Made by a program: the position numbers and the translations under genes
Shown here: positions 50,689 to 58,937 of the stretch, piece after piece
How positions within the stretch are numbered: the stretch's first letter is position 1
Layout: every line of letters starts with the position of its first letter
Notes under the pieces: generated by a model
What the model saw: only the letters and a program-made list of their open reading frames with translations
Told to the model about the DNA's origin: nothing
Database searches by the model: none
NCBI RefSeq assembly: GCF_027587375.1
Contig: NZ_JAMXIC010000006.1
Coordinates: 62,001 to 126,000 of the forward strand
DNA: 64,000 nucleotides
Direction: 5' to 3'
Origin: Arthrobacter sp. B2a2-09
GTDB lineage: Bacteria > Actinomycetota > Actinomycetes > Actinomycetales > Micrococcaceae

Positions 50689-52332
50689 ATGTCAGTGACG
50701 ACGCGGCCGCGCTCAAGCCTTGGCCGGGTGCTCGAAGACCTCGGAACGACCCTTCTTGAGCTCGTCTGCGGAAACGCGGAGGGCCAAAAGCAGATCGAGA
50801 CGGTCATCATCCACGACTCCCTCGACGATGCGATCCCCTCACACGGGGCGCTCGTGCTCGGCGTTGGGATGCGCGAGACCGAAGAGATCGTCCAGCTGCT
50901 CACAACACTCGCCACGCAAGACGCCGCCGGCCTCGTGCTCCGGGCGCCAGTGAGTGCTGACCCGGCGATCATACGCGCGTCCGAAGAATCCGGCATTCCC
51001 GTACTCGCGCTGACCCGCGGTGCATCCTGGGCCCAACTCACTTCGATGCTGCGCTCTCTTATCGCGGAGGGCGATGTCGGCGAGAGCGGCCTCGGTGGAA
51101 TGCCCGCCGGTGACCTCTTCTCGCTCGCCAATGCAATTTCGACACTTCTCAATGCGCCCGTCACGATCGAGGACCGCAACTCCCGAGTCGTCGCCTTCTC
51201 CGGCAAGCAAGACGAAGCCGATCCCGCCCGCGTCGAGACAATCCTCGGCCGTCAGGTTCCCGAGCGCTACATGCGCCAGTTGGAACAGCGCGGTGTGTTC
51301 CGCGAGCTGTATCGCAGCACCGACCCGATCCAGGTCGCTCCCGTAGACGTCGACGCCCAAGTGGCCTCCTACCCTCGTGTGGCGCTCGCGGTGCGTGCGG
51401 GCGACGAGATTCTCGGCTCCATCTGGGTTGCGGTGCGCGAACCAATGCCGAAAGATCGGATCGGGGCGCTCAAGGATGCCGCGAAGCTCGTCGCGTTGCA
51501 TATGCTGCGGATACGCGCCGGTGCCGACGTTGAGCGCAGGCTGCGGGCCGATCTACTTGCCACGGTGCTTGAGGGCGGGTCGGGCGCAGCCGATGCCGCG
51601 TCACGGTTGCGCCTCACCGATCACCGGTGTGTTGTGCTTGCGCTCGCTGCCGCAGATTCCGAAGAGGACGAGGAAGGCGGGGCCGCACACGCGCGTCTTC
51701 TCACCGCACGGCAACGCATCGCCGACGCCCTCTCGATGCACCTGGGCGCGGTATACCCCCGCTCCGCAGCCGCCCTCATCGGCAACATTGTCTACGGTGT
51801 CGTCAGTGTTCGCCCGGATCAAGCGGATGCCGACCGACGCGCCGCACGAGTCGCCAACGAATTCCTGGCGCGCATCGGCGGCGACCGGCGCCTGCTGCTC
51901 GGTATTGGCACAATCGCGGACGACCATGCGGCACTCCCCACTTCCCGCGTCAGCGCGGATCGCGCCCTGCGCGTGCTTCAACTCGGTAAGTCGCATGCGC
52001 AGGTCGTGATCTTCGACGATGTGCAGGTTGAGGCGCTTCTCGTCGAACTCGGAGATCTTGCCGCCGCTCGCGGCGACCGCCCCAGCGGCCCGGTCGCGCG
52101 GCTGCTTGAGTACGACCGGGTACGCAACGCACAACTTGTTGAAACTCTCCGCGCTTGGCTAGATGCCTTCGGCGACGTTGCCGCGGCGTCCGCGCTGGTG
52201 TACACCCACCCGAACACCTTCCGCTATCGCCTACGCCGGCTCTCCGCAATTGGAGGGATCGACCTGAACGACCCGGAAGCGCGCTTCGCAGCCATGATCC
52301 AGTTGCGCCTACTTACCGAGCGCTCGCCGTAG
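50689..52332 (+). CDS. PucR/CdaR-family regulator of the D-peptide cluster
   Basis: 547 residues from the ATG at 50689, seven bases after GGAGG; the ATG at 50683 is too close. The layout matches the PucR protein at 11445: N-terminal sensor (TTLLELVCGNAEGQKQIETV), middle part with NAPVTIEDRNSRVVAFSGKQ, and C-terminal HTH_30 (VETLRAWLDAFGDVAAASAL, HPNTFRYRLRRLSAIGG). Placed between the plus-strand and minus-strand halves of the cluster, it probably activates both in response to a D-peptide or acyl-D-amino acid. Its last 20 bases overlap the end of the convergent racemase gene. Confidence 0.85.
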   Translation: MSVTTRPRSSLGRVLEDLGTTLLELVCGNAEGQKQIETVIIHDSLDDAIPSHGALVLGVGMRETEEIVQLLTTLATQDAAGLVLRAPVSADPAIIRASEESGIPVLALTRGASWAQLTSMLRSLIAEGDVGESGLGGMPAGDLFSLANAISTLLNAPVTIEDRNSRVVAFSGKQDEADPARVETILGRQVPERYMRQLEQRGVFRELYRSTDPIQVAPVDVDAQVASYPRVALAVRAGDEILGSIWVAVREPMPKDRIGALKDAAKLVALHMLRIRAGADVERRLRADLLATVLEGGSGAADAASRLRLTDHRCVVLALAAADSEEDEEGGAAHARLLTARQRIADALSMHLGAVYPRSAAALIGNIVYGVVSVRPDQADADRRAARVANEFLARIGGDRRLLLGIGTIADDHAALPTSRVSADRALRVLQLGKSHAQVVIFDDVQVEALLVELGDLAAARGDRPSGPVARLLEYDRVRNAQLVETLRAWLDAFGDVAAASALVYTHPNTFRYRLRRLSAIGGIDLNDPEARFAAMIQLRLLTERSP

Positions 52333-53473
52333 CGGTCTGAGTTCGCCGCGGGGCGACCGTCACGGTCCGTGTCGTCGCTTCGGCGAGCACCGCAGGGATC
52401 GGTTCGACGCCAAGGCCCGCGCCGCTCGGGATCCGGATCTGGCCGTCTTCGATGCGGAACGGCTCTGTGATGTCCTGCTTGTAGAAGCGATCGGATGCCG
52501 AGATGTCTCCGGGCAAGGTGAATCCGGGCAGGCCGGCAAGCGCCGCATTTGCCGCGCGGCCGAGGCCGGTCTCGAGCATCCCGCCGCACCACACAGCGAC
52601 CCCATTGGCAACGGCGATGTCGTGAATGCGTTTGGCTTCGAGGTATCCGCCAACGCGTCCGGGCTTGATGTTGATGATGGCTGCGGCTCCCATGGCGATG
52701 GCGTCGGCGGCAGAGGCGGCAGAGACAATCGACTCGTCCAGGCACATCGGTGTCGAGATTTCGCGGGCGAGGAGGGCGTGTTGACGCAGATCGTCCTCAG
52801 CAAGCGGCTGCTCGATCAGCAGCAAGTTGAAGGGGTCGAGCTTGCGCAAGTGCGGGGCGTCGACGAGCCGGTAGGCGGTATTCGCGTCAACCTGCAACGG
52901 GATATCGCCGAAGCGCTCGCGCACTGCACGGACGGGCTCGATGTCCCAGCCCTGCTGAATCTTGAGCTTGATGCGCACGTAACCCTGGTCGACATAGCCG
53001 CCTACCGCGGAAAGCAGATCCGGGATTGACTTCTGGATTCCGACGGAAACGCCGGACGGGACTGCGCCGACAGTCGCGCCGAAATAGGAGGCGAAGGAGA
53101 CGTCCGTCGCCCGCAGCTGGGCATCGAGGATCGCCATCTCGAGCGCGGCCTTCGCCATGCGGTGGCCAACGAAGTGCTCAAGCACGTGGCCGACAAGCTC
53201 GGCGGTGAGCGCCTTGCCCGCATCCTGCCAGGCGTAGAGCGCCGGAATCAGGAAGCGCTGCAACACCTCGCGCGCGCCATCGAGGTACTCAGGTGAGTAA
53301 ACGGGCTCGTCGAGAACCACACACTCGCCCCAGCCAGTCACCTCACGGCCATTGTGCTCGGCCGTCACCCTGACGAGTAGCGGTGCGCGCGAGGTTTGGG
53401 TGCTGAACGAGGTGGTGAATGGCGAGACAAGGGGCAGGGTGATATTGATGAGATCAATGCTGAGAATGCGCAC
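52313..53473 (-). CDS. N-succinylamino acid racemase / o-succinylbenzoate synthase-like enolase
   Basis: 386 residues. The enolase-superfamily barrel has all expected residues: VRIKLKIQQGWD (Lys169, Lys171), QVDANTAY (Asp196), LLIEQPLAEDD (Glu221), MCLDESIV (Asp246) and IINIKPGRVGG (Lys270), spaced like Amycolatopsis NSAR. WCGGMLETGLGRAANAALAG is the NSAR/OSBS substrate loop. No menaquinone genes are nearby, so racemisation of N-acylamino acids is more likely than o-succinylbenzoate synthesis. It overlaps the GNAT gene before it by 20 bases. The C-terminal 15 residues are Thr/Arg rich. Confidence 0.85.
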   Translation of the reverse strand: MRILSIDLINITLPLVSPFTTSFSTQTSRAPLLVRVTAEHNGREVTGWGECVVLDEPVYSPEYLDGAREVLQRFLIPALYAWQDAGKALTAELVGHVLEHFVGHRMAKAALEMAILDAQLRATDVSFASYFGATVGAVPSGVSVGIQKSIPDLLSAVGGYVDQGYVRIKLKIQQGWDIEPVRAVRERFGDIPLQVDANTAYRLVDAPHLRKLDPFNLLLIEQPLAEDDLRQHALLAREISTPMCLDESIVSAASAADAIAMGAAAIINIKPGRVGGYLEAKRIHDIAVANGVAVWCGGMLETGLGRAANAALAGLPGFTLPGDISASDRFYKQDITEPFRIEDGQIRIPSGAGLGVEPIPAVLAEATTRTVTVAPRRTQTATASAR

Positions 53474-54338
53474 GTGTGGGGGTCCTTTCGAGACTGTAGT
53501 GGCCTCGGCGGGCGAAGTCGGTGACCTGCCAACCGTCGTTCATGAGTGTTGCGAGGGCGTCGCGGAGCGCGGGGCGCCAGCAAGCGGCTCGATCGGGATG
53601 CTCGATCCGCATCGTTTCGATATCGGAGGGGATCTCGACCCGGACGCGCTGCGCTGAGCCCAGGGAGTCGAGGGAGAGACGCGGCACACCGTCCTCGTTG
53701 TAGAGGACACAGGCCTCCGGCTCCGAGGTGCCCGCCGCTATGCGGGCCCCGGGCTCCCGCAGCAGATCCCAGACCAGTAGCATCCGGTCACTGTCCTGGC
53801 CGCGGTTTATGCTGTCGGTCATCTCTCCATAGAAATTGGGCAAGTATTTCATTGCGGCTGTCCCGAGCCGGTGAATGTTGAAGTAGGCGTTGCGCGCAAT
53901 GAGTGGATCAAAGGTCCACGTCATGGTGTCGGTCCCGCGGCGAAGGCACCAGGCCCGCTCATGGTATTTGAGCGCCTTGCCGACCCCTGCCCCGTCGCTC
54001 CCGCCGACGACGCCCGCGATGTGTGAGTGCAGCGCCCGGTCGGGCGGCGGGTGGAAGAACCCGACGCACACGGCAATCAGTTCCGCGCCGCGGTAAGCGC
54101 CCGCCACGTAGTTGTGCACGTGGGCGAGCGCGACAAGAAGGCCCGGGTCGATGTGCGGCTCGTTACCCTCGACCTTCCAGATCTTCGCCAGAAGAGCAGA
54201 GGCCAGCTCCATTTCGGCGGGGTCGTGTAGGGTGCGAACGCTGACCCCGCTGGCCACAGCTAGTGCGTCAGCCTCGGCCTCGGCAAGTGAGGCGATCTTG
54301 TCGCGACTGGCCTCGCTCGTGAGGAAACCACTGATCAC
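53454..54338 (-). CDS. GNAT-like N-acyltransferase (copy 2)
   Basis: 294 residues from a GTG overlapping the stop of the upstream fusion gene (GTGA). It aligns along its length with the protein at 49669: MELASALLAKIWKVEGNEPH, YVAGAYRGAELIAVCVGFFH, LHSHIAGVVGGSDGAGVGKA, MTWTFDPLIARNAYFNIHRL and LPNFYGEMTDSINRGQDSDR. It also ends in the same way, with EIPSDIETMRIEHPDRAACW. It is translated directly before the racemase, the arrangement known for N-succinyltransferase/NSAR pairs. Which acyl group it transfers is not visible. Confidence 0.77.
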   Translation of the reverse strand: MISGFLTSEASRDKIASLAEAEADALAVASGVSVRTLHDPAEMELASALLAKIWKVEGNEPHIDPGLLVALAHVHNYVAGAYRGAELIAVCVGFFHPPPDRALHSHIAGVVGGSDGAGVGKALKYHERAWCLRRGTDTMTWTFDPLIARNAYFNIHRLGTAAMKYLPNFYGEMTDSINRGQDSDRMLLVWDLLREPGARIAAGTSEPEACVLYNEDGVPRLSLDSLGSAQRVRVEIPSDIETMRIEHPDRAACWRPALRDALATLMNDGWQVTDFARRGHYSLERTPTRAHSQH

Positions 54339-57300
54339 GAGGCATCACCGTGCGGCATGTAGCGGTAACCGAGATAGGCGCCCTTCTCAAGCGGACGGAA
54401 TTGTGACCAGCCGGCGGAGTCGGGCGCGGTGAAGAGCAAGACCCCGGGCTGGGTAGCGGGCACAAGCTTGAGAGTGGTTGCTTTGGGCTCCTCGCCGTCC
54501 TGCAGGATGTCGGTGAGTTCGCGCATTGTGAGCTGCGGACCATTCTCGCCGTTCTCGAAAGTGAGCGCCGCTCCGCCCGAGGCGTAGCCAACCGGTTTCC
54601 GAGCAATCCCTTCGGCAAGCGCGGCAAGCCCGGCGGACGCGCCATTCGAGTCCACCTGCAAGGCATCCGGAATCCGCGCCGCCGAGATGGCACTAGCGGC
54701 ATCGCCGAACAATTCTCGGTAGAGACCATCCGGTTGGCCTCCCGTGGTCAGCAGCGCGAGCGCGAAACCGTCCTCCGGGAAGACCCGCAGATAGGCCCGT
54801 TGGCCGATGGTGCCCCCGTCGTGTCCGTAGACGAATGTTCCCTTCCAGTCTTCGAGGAACCAACCGAGACCCCAGCCAACGGTCGCGGGCGACACTGAGC
54901 GCAGGCTCACTTGCTCCTCAAGCATGGCTCTGGCCGATTCGGCGGAGAGTATGCGTGTGCCGTTGGGAGCAACACCGCCACGGAGCGCGGTCTGGGCGAA
55001 GCTGAGCAGGTCGCCGATGCTCGCCGTGATCAGGCCGGCTGGCCCCATGGAGCGCGTGATCGACCAGGTCGAAACCGGCTGGGACGCATCGCCGAAACCA
55101 GAGTGCCCCGTTGCGGTGGCGAATCGTGGGGCGTCCGAGGTCAGGGTGATCGTGTGTTCGAGTCCCATTGGCGCGATGATGTGCTTGCGTAGCGCCGCGT
55201 CCCAGGTGGAGCCTCGCAGCACCTCGATGATCCGTCCCGCGACGACGAAGCCGGCGTTGCAGTACGAGAAACGCTCGTCGATCGGGTGCACCTGCTTGGC
55301 ACTCTTCAGTGACTCGACGTAGCGCTCGACGCAGTCGTCGCCGGGGCCGGTGTCTGTGAAGAGGTCGCCGTCGATGCCGCTTGTGTGAATCAGCAGGTGC
55401 CGCACAGTGACGGCGGCAGCGGTGGCGTGATCGGCGAGGGCGAAATCGGGCAGAATGCTCTGCACCGGCGCATCGAGCTCCAGGCGCCCCTCGTCGACGA
55501 GTTGCATGATGAGGACCGTTGTCCAGACCTTGGTGATCGAGCCAATCTGGAAAAGCGCGTCGTCCGGCGTGGATACGCCAGAGCCGATGTCGAGTACTCC
55601 CGAGCTCGCAGTGGTGCACTCGATCGGGGTGCCGTTCTCGTTGAGCCGCACGATACCGAACTGCGCAGCCGTCACCCCGTAGCGCGTGCGAAGAACGTCT
55701 AGGCGACGGCGCCAGAAGCCGGCACCTTGACCGGCGGCCGTGAGACCGCGCGGCCGCTCGCGCGATACGGGCCGCGCGTAGCTTTCGAGCCACTCGATAA
55801 GACGGCGGTTGTAGTCGATGCGATGCTCGATCGGGCCGTCCAGGATGAACAGGTGGCTCCCGCCCGGGTAGACAACAAGGCGAGCTGGCACCTCGGCGAG
55901 GCGTAGGGCCTTGAACCATTCCTCTGCCTGCCCGACGGGACAGGAGGCGTCCTCGGCTCCGTGCAGAATGAGGGTCGGCGTTGTGACATTGGTGACCCGG
56001 GCGATCGGCGAGGCATCGAGAAGCTCGCGGTAGTGGCCGAGCGGCGCAACCCCGGTGCTCATCGCGGAGAAGTACGCGGCGTGCTCGCCATCGGCCGCCA
56101 TGCTGGAGAAGTTGCAGATCAGACCACCGGCGACCGCCGCGGCAAATCGCGTGGTCGCTGCCGTGAGCGCACAGGTGCCGAAGCCTCCGTAGCTGTAACC
56201 GGTCACGGCGAGGCGATCTGGGTCGGCGAGGCCCTCGGCAACGAGCGTGTCGATCGGCTCGAGGAAGTCGCGTTCATCGGCGGTGCCCCAGCCCCCGTTT
56301 ACCGCCCGGTAGAAGGCGTCCCCGTAGCCATCCGAGCCGCGTGGGTTCACCATAAGGATGCGCCAGCCCTTCGCCGCCAAGACCTGGTGGTAAAGATGAA
56401 CGCTGTCAGCGACGCCGCTCCAGGCGTTGTGTGGGCCGCCGTGAATGTCGAGCAGCAGGGGTGCCGCGCCATCCGTCTCCGGGGCCGAGAGTAACCAGCC
56501 ATGAACGCGCGTACCATCCGTGATTGTGAACTCGCGTTCTTCGGCCTCGAACAGCTCGATGCCGGCGAGGGTGCTCTCGCGCAATCTGGTGAGCACCGTG
56601 AGGACGCCTGTCGCCAGGTCTAGCGTCGCGACCTCACCGGGGCTCTGCTGGGTCGTGAGCACAAAGGCGACACGCGCGGAAGCAGACGCAACGGACAGAG
56701 CGGACACCATCTGGTGGGGCCCTGCGACCAGTGCCCGTGAGCTCGTGCCATCGGGGGCGACCGCGTGCAACTGCGTCCAGCCGCGGTCTCGTTGGCAGTA
56801 GAGGACCTCGGAGCCGTCGGCCCGAAACGCCGGGCGTCCGCCTGGGTAGCCCGGGAAGCCAGCCATGACATTGCGGTCGAGCGGGGCAGTTAACGAGGCG
56901 TCGGCCGCATCCGTGCCGACGTAAAGACGAAGGAGCTCGGCATTTCCGATGCGCGGGGTGGGATTCCCGACCGCGACCACGGAGCCACCATCCGGTGACC
57001 ATGCGAGTGCCCCGCTGACGCTGTCGGCCTGGCCTATGCGGCGCGGCAGCGGCATTTTGGCGTCGACGTCGAGCACGTAGGCGCCGCTCGTCCAATGGAC
57101 GTCACTGCTTGGTTCGATGGCGGCCGTGAAGGCGATCAGCAGGCCGTCGGGCGACCAGTTTGCCTCGCTCGCATTCCAGTCGCCGTCGCTGAGGCGCCGC
57201 ACTCGGCCGGATGCGATCTCACTCACAAAGAGGTGCAGCCGAACGGCTGCGTTCCAGCCGACCCCATCGGTCTTGAAGCCGAGCCTGTCGATCACGATCG

Positions 57301-57733
57301 GCTCTTCCACCGCGGATACCGTTACGTTGCGCGAAACTGGTGCGGTGATGGCTAGCCGGAGGCCGTCGGGGCTGACGCGGGCGGCAGCAACACCCAGGGG
57401 GAAGTCGGCGGTGCAGCTAAGTGCCAGCGCTTCGCCTCCTCCGATTGGCAGTAGGTACACCTGGGCTGGTCCGTCAGATGCTCGCAGGAAGAGAACTGCG
57501 GAGCCATCGGGAACGAATTGCGGCGCGGAATCGGCCGGGCCGCTCGTCAGACGGCGAGCCTCGGAGCCGTCGCTGACCGCCCAGAGTGAGCTGTGCGCCT
57601 TGCCGTTCAACGTTTCCGTGCGTGTGAAGACCACGAGCGTGCCATCTGGCGAGATGGCAGTCTCGGCTGGCACGACGAAGCGCGCGATATCTTCAAGCTC
57701 AAGCGGGCGGTTCGTAAAGGCGTTGCTCGTCAC
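54335..57733 (-). CDS. Giant fusion: S9 peptidase plus S12 serine hydrolase (copy 2)
   Basis: The GTG at 57733 follows AAGGGGA; 1132 residues. Domain order equals copy 1: propeller repeats (AISPDGTLVVFT, NWSPDGLLIAFT, LAWSPDGGSVVAV), S9 domain with DIHGGPHNAW, GYSYGGFGT (Ser514), GAEDASCPVG (Asp595) and GGSHLFI (His627), then S12 domain with FQIGSITKVWTTVLIMQLVD (Ser732, Lys735), FSYCNAGFVVAG (Tyr824) and YGHDGGTIGQRAYL. It differs from copy 1 throughout, so the two are old paralogs, not a recent duplicate. First gene of the minus-strand half, divergent from dppA. Likely a cytosolic peptidase with two active sites. Confidence 0.87.
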   Translation of the reverse strand: MTSNAFTNRPLELEDIARFVVPAETAISPDGTLVVFTRTETLNGKAHSSLWAVSDGSEARRLTSGPADSAPQFVPDGSAVLFLRASDGPAQVYLLPIGGGEALALSCTADFPLGVAAARVSPDGLRLAITAPVSRNVTVSAVEEPIVIDRLGFKTDGVGWNAAVRLHLFVSEIASGRVRRLSDGDWNASEANWSPDGLLIAFTAAIEPSSDVHWTSGAYVLDVDAKMPLPRRIGQADSVSGALAWSPDGGSVVAVGNPTPRIGNAELLRLYVGTDAADASLTAPLDRNVMAGFPGYPGGRPAFRADGSEVLYCQRDRGWTQLHAVAPDGTSSRALVAGPHQMVSALSVASASARVAFVLTTQQSPGEVATLDLATGVLTVLTRLRESTLAGIELFEAEEREFTITDGTRVHGWLLSAPETDGAAPLLLDIHGGPHNAWSGVADSVHLYHQVLAAKGWRILMVNPRGSDGYGDAFYRAVNGGWGTADERDFLEPIDTLVAEGLADPDRLAVTGYSYGGFGTCALTAATTRFAAAVAGGLICNFSSMAADGEHAAYFSAMSTGVAPLGHYRELLDASPIARVTNVTTPTLILHGAEDASCPVGQAEEWFKALRLAEVPARLVVYPGGSHLFILDGPIEHRIDYNRRLIEWLESYARPVSRERPRGLTAAGQGAGFWRRRLDVLRTRYGVTAAQFGIVRLNENGTPIECTTASSGVLDIGSGVSTPDDALFQIGSITKVWTTVLIMQLVDEGRLELDAPVQSILPDFALADHATAAAVTVRHLLIHTSGIDGDLFTDTGPGDDCVERYVESLKSAKQVHPIDERFSYCNAGFVVAGRIIEVLRGSTWDAALRKHIIAPMGLEHTITLTSDAPRFATATGHSGFGDASQPVSTWSITRSMGPAGLITASIGDLLSFAQTALRGGVAPNGTRILSAESARAMLEEQVSLRSVSPATVGWGLGWFLEDWKGTFVYGHDGGTIGQRAYLRVFPEDGFALALLTTGGQPDGLYRELFGDAASAISAARIPDALQVDSNGASAGLAALAEGIARKPVGYASGGAALTFENGENGPQLTMRELTDILQDGEEPKATTLKLVPATQPGVLLFTAPDSAGWSQFRPLEKGAYLGYRYMPHGDAS

Positions 57734-57809
57734 GGTGATTCCCCTTCTCGTGGCGGTGAGTCCACTGGTGTCTTGTCCCTCTACATTCGACGCTCCACCG
57801 CCCCCGCAG

Positions 57810-57828
57810 TTCGTCGGATCGCACAATG
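57810..57828. promoter_or_regulatory. Shared motif between the fusion gene and dppA
   Basis: TTCGTCG-N6-ACAATG (57810-57828) matches 50630-50648 upstream of pucR in sequence, spacing and orientation. It lies in the 206-base divergent gap, 77 bases from the fusion start and 111 from the dppA start. Confidence 0.45.
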
Positions 57829-57939
57829 CTGAAGCCTTGTTTGGTTGCGCTGACTCAGGCGCGGTTAGGTGTGTAGCCGCAATACTGAGGTTCTATGAGC
57901 GCAGTCCCGCCTGCGCGCCCCACATTCGAAGGAGAGCTC

Positions 57940-58791
57940 GTGAGCGTCAAGACATTTATCTCGATCGACATGGAGGGCGTCGCCGGCGTCGCGACGTTTG
58001 ACCAGGTCGCCCGCGGCGGCCATGGCTATCCACGTGCGCAAGAATTGATGACGCTTGAGGCTAACGCCGCAATCGCGGGTGCCTTCGACGGGGGTGCGGA
58101 CGAGGTTGTCATCAACGATTCGCACGGCACGATGGACAACCTGATTCACGAGCTACTCGACCCCCGGGCCATCGTCGTGTTCGGCAGTCCGAAGGCACAG
58201 TGCATGGCCGAGGGACTCACCGCGGATTGCGACGTCGCCTTGTTCATCGGCTATCACGCCCCCGCAGGAGAATACGGCGTGCTTGCGCACACCTTTTCGA
58301 GCCACTTCACGGAGGTACGGGTGAACGGCGCGGTGGTCTCGGAGGCCGAGGTCAACGCCATGTACGCGACTTCGCTCGGTGTACCCGTTGGGCTCGTCAG
58401 CGGCGATGACGTGATCTGCCGTATCGCACGGGAACAGTTCGCGGGAGTCGAGGTAGTCGAGGTCAAAGTCGCGCACGGCTACACTTCCACCGCATCGCTT
58501 GCGCCTTCCGTGGCTCGCGACGCCATTCGCGAAGCCGCGGCGCGCGTCGTGCGTAACGCGGCGACTCTCACAGTTCCGGAACTGCCAGAGCAGTTCACGG
58601 TTGCTGTAGATATGCCGACGGCAAGCGCCGCCGAGCTTGCAATGTCGATTCCGGGTGCGCGACGCACGAGCGACCGCTCGGTCGAATGCACAGTAACGGA
58701 TGCTGGCCAAGTGCTCGGACTGATCGTCGTTTTCTATGAACTCGCGGCGAGCGCCATGTACGCGAAGACAGCACTCTTCATGCGGCGCTAG
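57940..58791 (+). CDS. dppA: M55 family zinc D-aminopeptidase DppA
   Basis: The GTG at 57940 follows AAGGAGAG; 283 residues. The M55 ligands are in the same order as in Bacillus DppA with a shift of two: FISIDMEGVAGV (Asp10, Glu12), INDSHGTMDN (His62), IGYHAPAG (His106), LAHTFSSHF (His117, nucleophile position) and VVSEAEVNA (Glu135). The enzyme forms a decameric, self-compartmentalised particle and removes D-amino acids (D-Ala) from peptide ends. It supports a D-peptide purpose for the whole cluster and is divergent from the second fusion gene. Confidence 0.92.
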   Translation: MSVKTFISIDMEGVAGVATFDQVARGGHGYPRAQELMTLEANAAIAGAFDGGADEVVINDSHGTMDNLIHELLDPRAIVVFGSPKAQCMAEGLTADCDVALFIGYHAPAGEYGVLAHTFSSHFTEVRVNGAVVSEAEVNAMYATSLGVPVGLVSGDDVICRIAREQFAGVEVVEVKVAHGYTSTASLAPSVARDAIREAAARVVRNAATLTVPELPEQFTVAVDMPTASAAELAMSIPGARRTSDRSVECTVTDAGQVLGLIVVFYELAASAMYAKTALFMRR

Positions 58792-58937
58792 CTAGACCTG
58801 ACGCCGCCGGAACCGGAAGGTGCCTATTGGGAGACACGCGCTAGGCATTTCTCAATTGCCAACCGTGTGGGACCTTATGTAAGGGGACTTATTATTTCCA
58901 CATGCCGCAATCAGCATATTCACCGGGAGAACGTGCC

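Noticed and set aside
52313..53473. Menaquinone o-succinylbenzoate synthase (menC)
   Set aside because: The sequence fits the NSAR/OSBS family, but no men genes are near and GNAT and M20 partners favour amino acid racemisation. It cannot be excluded without the rest of the genome.
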